Positions 58,604-64,000 of a stretch of DNA of 64,000 bases are shown here, in pieces. Under the pieces are notes generated by a model. The model had not been told where the DNA came from, searched no databases, and saw only the letters and a program-made list of their open reading frames with translations. The stretch lies in NCBI GenBank assembly GCA_036852015.1, contig JAANDG010000012.1, positions 186,001 to 250,000 on the forward strand. The letters run 5' to 3'. The DNA is from Pelodera strongyloides. Its lineage: Eukaryota > Nematoda > Chromadorea > Rhabditida > Rhabditidae. A program made the translations under genes and the position numbers. Each line of letters begins with the position of its first letter. The stretch's first letter is position 1.

Positions 58604-61600
58604 ATTATTTCAAATCTTAGGACACGGCGAAGATTCTGGGCAACACTATCCTGAGGAGGTTGGCGTCTACGATGGCCATTCCTGTGTCATTATCAACACT
58701 GGATGACGACCTGCCACCTTTGCTAGACCTCGGACTCGGAGGTGGGTGTTTATTGATTGATTTAGTTATCGATTAATTGATTGATTAAGTTAGATTAGAA
58801 TAGTCTAACAATGAGGTTACAAATGTAATAATTATGTTTGAGATAGCACTGATACGTGTTGTTTTACTCCTGCACACATATTTTTCCCTATTTTTCCCTG
58901 TGTAGTTGTGTGGTCGTGGTGATTGAAGAATTTCTATATGTTATCACTCCTTCCGAAATACAGTAACTTTTCTTACCGTACAAACACATTAAGCATGTTA
59001 TAGTGTTGTACTTGTGAGTGTGAAATGGTTGTGTTGATATTTTCGTGGTGATGATAGTCGTTATTGGTTATCGGTAGTCTTGCTTGAAGATAGTGTGTGG
59101 GTGTTGGCGCTTGTAGTGGTTGAGCAAGTACTTTTGAGGTGCTCTTATACCGGTCCTAGTTCTATGTAGTACTCCGTACTGGTGCAATTTCTGGTACAGA
59201 TACTGGTTCGTGTCTTGGTAGATGTCTGGTACTGGGTTGCTTGTATTTTGTTGTTTGTAGTGGTGTAAGCGTTGTGCTAACATTGATACTGGTATTAGTC
59301 TTAGCACTGGTGCTAGTAGTACTGGGTCCGGGTGTATTTCGGTGCTGGTTTGCGTGTAGTTTGTAGTTTGTAGTGGTTGGTGTGGGTATCGGTTGGTGTG
59401 GTGTGGTGCCTATGTTTCGTTGTTGTGCTTCAGATGATCCACCACTTGTATCGACGCCTTCAGGCAAACTGATGGAACTGCGTTGCGTGCTCGCCGTCAT
59501 TCGACACGGGGATCGGACACCCAAGCAGAAGATGAAGGTGAGGAAGGGAGAGGAAAAGATTTAGGGAGAGAGAGAGGGAGAGCTGAGAGGGAGACTAGGG
59601 AGAGAGGGAAGAGAGAGAGAATTATAGACAGGATGGGACGGAGAGAGAAAGCGAGGGACGAGAAAGAGGGAGAGTGAGATAGAGAAGAGGACAAGAGAGA
59701 GCGGCGATATCTTGTGATTGTGTAATTAAACCAATGCGCAGCGTCAAACTTGGGTAATTAAACCAGTGTATGTTTTATCTTGATTGTTCAGGTTGTGGTG
59801 CACGATCCCCGCTTCTTCACCCTCTTTGAGAAGTACGGCGGCTTCGCGGGTAAGAAGAACGAGATCAAGATGAAGAGACCGAACCAATTGATGGAAGTTC
59901 TGGAACTAGCCAGACAGTTGCTACTGGAGAAACAGGTTTACAATTGTTTATTATTTTTGTGGCACGCGCCGTAACTGCGCGAGCAATATTAATAATAAAT
60001 ATAGTGTATTGACACATTATATAAAGTAGGAAATTCTGCTCCCCAGGGGGTGGGCGACCATCCCTGGGTAGGCCGCGCACTCTGGGTGCGTTGTATTGTT
60101 ATTGTTATTGTTATAATCAATTTATGGAATACTAGGCAAAGTGATAGACTGTTGAGCTAGATAGTGCGGGTTCGAGTCTCTAAACTTCTTACGAGCGTAA
60201 CGCACATGTCACACCCAAACAAATAAACAAACTTTGTTGCTTTATACGTGTTTCTTCAGGAAGAGCGCAACCAACTGCTCAAGCGTCTCGAGCAGTGTGA
60301 GGAGGATGGACTGTGCTCCCAGCAGGTGGAGACCGACCTCGAGAAGACCGAGAACGATGTGAAGAAATGGGACCAGATGCGCACCGTGCTCGAGATGTGC
60401 GTGTCGGATATGGTGACAGTTGGCCCACCAAATCAATCAATAACCACCCTTAACCCCGCCCACTCACACGATCATTTTGCATGCTCTCACCGTCTGCTCC
60501 CTCTCTATGATTTCATGTCTTCTGAACTAATCTCTGCGTCTCCGTTGTCTTTTCCCCCTCCTTCGTTAGAAAGTAATGGGGAGGAAATGTTTATTTATGA
60601 CCAGGTACCGATGAATGGTAAGCAAGTTGTGAGGAGCAACTCGGAAACTTCAAGTGATGATGATGCAATAGTAGGCGGAGTCAAGAGAGAACGACCGACC
60701 CTGGGACCACATGGATACGCCACGCTGGTCAGAAAGCAATCAATACATCTCAGCCAATCGATAATCGATCAGGATCAGCTGTTGTGCAACTCGGTCGAGG
60801 GAGGAGTGGGAGGATGCTGTCCAGAGCTGGAGCAGAGAGGCGAGCATGGAAAGGAGTGTCCAGAGATAAAGAGTCCCGAGAAGATGGTTTTGGAGGATAC
60901 GGTAGAGCAGCATAAATCGATCGATAATTTGGCTGAGACCGAGCACGAACACTGGGAAGGTTACGATATAGAACTACGAATGGAGGTCGCTGCCGAGGAA
61001 TACGGTAATCGAAGCTGTAGAGCGGCTACCAGTACGGATTCTGGGCTCGCTATTCCTAGTCTAGTCATGGATGATTAGGAGCATATGATGCCCATTTGAT
61101 GCTACAGTGTTACTTTGAAATTCACTACAAAACGTGATGTGCTCGCTGCGTATACCTCTCTTACCGTACCGCACCTTTCTTCGTTCTCTCAGCCTTCCCG
61201 CAGGTTAAGCGCCGCGCGACATTTTGGGGCCTTATTTTCGCCGCTCGCCGACGTCTACTGTAGTCTATGCCTATCTACTGTATATCGGTCTTTGTACATC
61301 TTGCTTCACATTTTAAATTAATACTTTTTTTTGTAGAGTATTGAAATGCACAGGGTTGTTTTTGGATATATTAAATATATTTTTTTTATTTGCACGTTTT
61401 ATTTTTCTTACAACTTGCATGTCTTCTCGCTTGCTTATTTGTTTATGATTTTCGCGGCTTCAGTACCTCAAAGTAAACACATTAGGGAATTAGGATTATT
61501 AGGAACCAATTTTGCGGGAGCAACTTAGCCCTCATGGCTCCTAGGCAACAATCTGGTCTATTGTGAAAAAACTTGGCGTGGAGCAGATTCGAACCCGCGT

Positions 61601-63784
61601 CACTTGCATGGCTAGCAAGCACTCACCGGTTGAGCTACACGCCCACTTTTTCACGCAACCAATACTGATTGTCCCTAGCCCGGGTTACACACAGAGGGGC
61701 GGGTTGCCTCATGCGGCGCATCTACCCGACTTACTAGCATTGTCAGATTTTATTATTATTTGCACCAAACAATTTCTTAATAAGAATAATAAAATTGAAG
61801 AAAATAATTTGTAACGTCGTCACTAAAAATTAATAAAACACCACACGCATGTTTGTCCCTTTTCTCTGCACGATTACACAGATTTACTGAACATTTTTGT
61901 TGATAATTACTTTTAAAGATAACTCAGCCTAGTGGATGTTTTCGTTTGAGAAGGAATTATGCTTGAGCGGAAAGTGGAAGAGCTATTTTCATACGACGAG
62001 CTAACTTACCTGCGCTTGCGGAGCTATGATCGAAAACTGGAAGAACAATAGAAAATACCCCAGGAATATTCATGCGTTTCGGCTTTTTGCTATAAGCTTG
62101 TTCAATTCAAAAACACCGTTGCGATGATAGTTTCCAACTTACATATGTTTTAAACTTAGGGCAAACTTATACTTTTGGGCATACATGGGCTTAGGCTGGT
62201 TTAGCTTAGACGCAAGTGTAAGATGTAGGTCTGGACCCTTCTTTAGACTTGTAGGTCTTTTAGTTTTTCAATTAACGGATCAGGAAGGATTATGAAGATC
62301 TTGTACGGTATTATCACTATACGGAACGACAGATACATCATTATTAGTGTTAGTACAGTAGCATCAAACGGACGAGGGATGAGACGAAAACACTGCATAA
62401 AGTTTGCATCGAGTACAATCTCATGGATTGAACTACTGAACGTGAAATGTAGAAAAGCAGTCGTTTTATTCAGGAAAAAATCTTTCTAACTGGGAGTTTG
62501 AAGTTTCAATTTTGCAATTATCTACATTTATTTACCATTAGAGTTCAGATTTTTGTATTGTCTGGAAACTGAGTTTCCTCATCAACTGATATTGTTATTG
62601 TGTTTTCATTTCTCTAGACTTATTGCTTCCGCTTTTTTTGCAATTTGCATGGGGGACACTGTGGTTGACGTTTACCCATAACAATAAATTGTCTCTCTCT
62701 TGCTATTGTGTCATTTCTGGGGTTTTATTAACATTTTTCACCGCTGGAGAGAGATGGGAGTAGAGGAAGAGAGGAAAAAAGAGTGGGAGAGAGTTAGGGG
62801 AAAACGTATAGGTTGAAGGGAAGGTGAAGCTTGGGACTGTCAATACTCCCACGTATTATTCATTGTTTAGGTACGGTCACTTTTCGGGGATCAATCGCAA
62901 GGTACAACTCAAATATCTGAAACCTCGAGACATAACAAAAGAGGGCGAGGAACCGTCACAACAAGAAGCAGCACTTATGCTAATCCTCAAATGGGGAGGA
63001 GAACTCACAACTGCTGGTAAGTGTAGCGGCTGCACCGCGCACCGAAGGAGCAAAAGAGTGCGGCGAAAACATGGCGCACCTATGGCACACTGTTTCTGCT
63101 CATACGTCGCACACCGAAATTGAAAAAGTGCCCGGCGGCGCACTTTTCTGGCACACTCTGAGGGTGCGGTAAGTACGCCAAAAGTCTCCTTTTTTTGCGC
63201 ATTGACTGAACGATGTTTCGTGTTGTTGCGCTGACAATAAACATTATTTTCAACAGTTAATTAACTAGCAAATGAGTGTGCTGCGCTTTGATCGCACTTT
63301 CCTAGACTTGGATTCGAAGTTATATTTATTTATATTTATTTCTGCTAATCATCAACATCAACAACATTCTAGGTAATCTGCAAGCTGAGGCTCTGGGCAA
63401 GCTCTTCAGAACTCTCTATCCGGGAATCAGACGTGCAGACGGGAAGAGTTCCCCGGAAGACACACAGGGGCTAGGATTTCTCAGACTCCACTCGACGTAC
63501 AGGTACTGTTCATGGTTGCGCGCCTTCCGGGTGAATCTTATTGTTAGTGGTGGATCCGGCGCCGCGCGATGGTCTGAGATCAAGCACTAAGAAACTCAAC
63601 AAGTGCGCCGCGCAGCGCATCTAATTGTAGTGAGACGAAAAAATGGCGCACTTGGTGGCTCGCGATGGTGTTCCAGCTGGTTTTATTCTCCTTTCATTAT
63701 TGAAACAGCACTTTCAGACATGACTTGAAGATCTACGCAAGCGACGAGGGAAGAGTACAGATGACTGCAGCGTCTTTTGCCAAG
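53285..63784 (+). CDS. PPIP5K: Inositol hexakisphosphate/diphosphoinositol-pentakisphosphate kinase (VIP1), 3' end outside window
   Basis: Cytosolic bifunctional enzyme making and degrading inositol pyrophosphates. 18 exons give the first 617 aa in one frame: 53285-53359, 53714-53800, 53932-53990, 54235-54358, 54661-54751, 55055-55209, 55900-55944, 57347-57448, 57655-57720, 58149-58244, 58428-58529, 58621-58741, 59434-59537, 59792-59935, 60260-60396, 62871-63016, 63374-63502 (start 63373), 63718-63784. The ATP-grasp kinase spans about residues 26-360 ([49 protein letters not shown]). The histidine-phosphatase domain opens with RHGDRTP (398-404). The 45-nt exon 55900-55944 is in frame with strong splice sites but adds residues not seen in the vertebrate protein. 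The exon at 60260 can also read through (see 60397-61078). The rest of the phosphatase lies beyond the window. Confidence 0.94.
54152..54190. repeat. (GA)n tract
   Basis: GAGAGA with GC interruptions, 45 nt before the acceptor of a PPIP5K exon. Confidence 0.85.
56103..56220. mobile_element. TTAA-type MITE, AGCGGYATG subfamily
   Basis: TTAA (56099-56102) then AGCGGCAAACATGTGGTTTGTGAAACG; complementary end at about 56190-56220 (CTTCACAAACCACGTGTCAAAC). It lies in a PPIP5K intron. Confidence 0.6.
57139..57305. mobile_element. TTAA-type MITE, AGCGGYATG subfamily
   Basis: Arms GCAGTATGGCAAATGGTTTTGAAACGTA and TTCACAAACAACGTTCCATATCGCT, with TTAA at 57306-57309. It ends about 40 nt before a PPIP5K exon. 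Confidence 0.65.
57450..57605. repeat. CT-rich tract at start of PPIP5K intron
   Basis: About 150 bp of imperfect CTCTTCTCT beginning directly after the 5' splice site at 57449. Confidence 0.8.
57894..58079. mobile_element. TTAA-type MITE, CCGGCCGG family, copy 7
   Basis: TTAA at 57890-57893 and 58080-58083; ends AGCGAATTACCGGCCGG and GCTGCCGGTATTTCGCT. It carries an internal A16 run and lies in a PPIP5K intron. Confidence 0.8.
58556..58604. repeat. (CT)n tract
   Basis: Nearly pure CTCTCT, 27 nt after one PPIP5K exon and 17 nt before the next; it makes up most of this 91-nt intron. Confidence 0.93.
59536..59702. repeat. (GA)n-rich tract
   Basis: GAGAGGGAGAGA sequence filling the first 165 bp of a PPIP5K intron, the opposite purine/pyrimidine polarity to the neighbouring CT tracts. 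Confidence 0.88.
60133..60190 (+). repeat. Weak tRNA-like sequence
   Basis: A-box-like TAGGCAAAGTGA and B-box-like GGTTCGAGTCT about 35 nt apart, with no complete cloverleaf. Possible SINE head in a PPIP5K intron. Confidence 0.25.
60397..61078 (+). other. Read-through / alternative terminal coding extension of PPIP5K
   Basis: Past the 5' splice site at 60396/60397 the exon frame stays open for 226 more codons to TAG at 61076. The second part (from about 60570, after a CCCCCTCCTTCGTTAG acceptor-like site) looks coding: acidic and Ser-rich ([30 protein letters not shown]). Using it would end the protein early in the phosphatase domain. That acceptor cannot be joined in frame to any nearby donor, so it may instead be a nested gene's exon. 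No family recognised. Confidence 0.45.
61574..61644 (-). tRNA. tRNA-like gene (Gly/Ala type, uncertain)
   Basis: Minus strand, 71 nt: intact A box (TAGCTCAACCGG), B box (GGTTCGAATCT), anticodon stem CTTGC/GCAAG and a T6 terminator. The loop TAGCCAT would place GCC as anticodon but has A in place of the near-universal T33, and the first acceptor pair is mismatched. It may be a pseudogene or SINE. In a PPIP5K intron, antisense. Confidence 0.5.
63017..63180. repeat. GTGCGC-family GC-rich repeat
   Basis: GTGCGGCGAAAACATGGCGCACCT and TGGCACAC motifs directly after a PPIP5K 5' splice site. Related copies are at about 52210-52330, 54770-54930, 58265-58385 and 63545-63670. Confidence 0.55.
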
Positions 63785-64000
63785 GTAGACGTGTTAAGTT
63801 AACCTTGCGTCTGGCGCGTTCATCTGGCGCGTTCATCTGGCGCCCTTGTTGTGTGCCCGTTGGTTGCCGCGCGTGAATGCTCCCTGTACGGTCTCATAGT
63901 CTTCAGTTTTTGTTATTACATGTAATCTAGGTTAGTGTTGATGATTTAGCTTTGCTCTTTCTCGTTATCCTGTCGTGTTTTAATACAATTATTTTCGAAA

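Overview
This is eukaryotic, intron-rich, AT-rich DNA from an animal, most probably a nematode. Genes have 2 to 24 short exons (about 36 to 330 nt) split by introns of about 50 to 3000 nt, mostly with GT...TTTCAG borders. Two signs point to nematodes: every visible start codon lies 2 to 66 nt downstream of a T-rich 3' splice site with no recognised exon in front of it (as expected for spliced-leader trans-splicing), and there is a block of TTAGGC, the nematode telomere hexamer. I cannot name the species.

Layout: (1) 158-6556 (+) the 3' part of PMS2, whose introns hold tRNA-Lys, tRNA-Glu, two identical tRNA-Asn genes and tRNA-like debris; (2) 8451-9767 (-) a small LITAF-domain membrane protein, divergent from (3) 10771-20628 (+) PIGN, a complete 24-exon GPI ethanolamine-phosphate transferase; (4) 22775-25790 (-) a 217-residue protein with an N-terminal C3HC4 RING and a C-terminal ubiquitin-like fold; (5) 27743-35051 (+) AATF/BFR2, a ribosome-biogenesis factor; (6) 36171-36576 (-) a BLCAP homologue; (7) 40827-46736 (+) NCB5OR (cytochrome b5 plus flavin reductase); (8) 53285 to beyond the window (+) PPIP5K, an inositol pyrophosphate kinase/phosphatase, of which the kinase domain and the start of the phosphatase domain are present.

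The genes are unrelated housekeeping genes and do not form a pathway or an evident operon. They were built exon by exon: apart from the PMS2 linker and one AATF junction, all exon phases join in frame, and whole-gene lengths match the families.

The rest is mobile and repetitive DNA. The main family is a short inverted-repeat element inserted at TTAA (piggyBac-like), present a dozen or more times, mostly in introns. Others include a Harbinger-type element with a TTA target duplication, GC-rich palindromes, minisatellites and long (CT)n/(GA)n tracts, especially at 48-60 kb. The most striking observation is that the TTA-type element sits exactly at the canonical tRNA intron position of an otherwise intact tRNA-Lys(CTT) gene, so a transposon forms the tRNA intron. 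No CRISPR, viral or toxin genes were seen.
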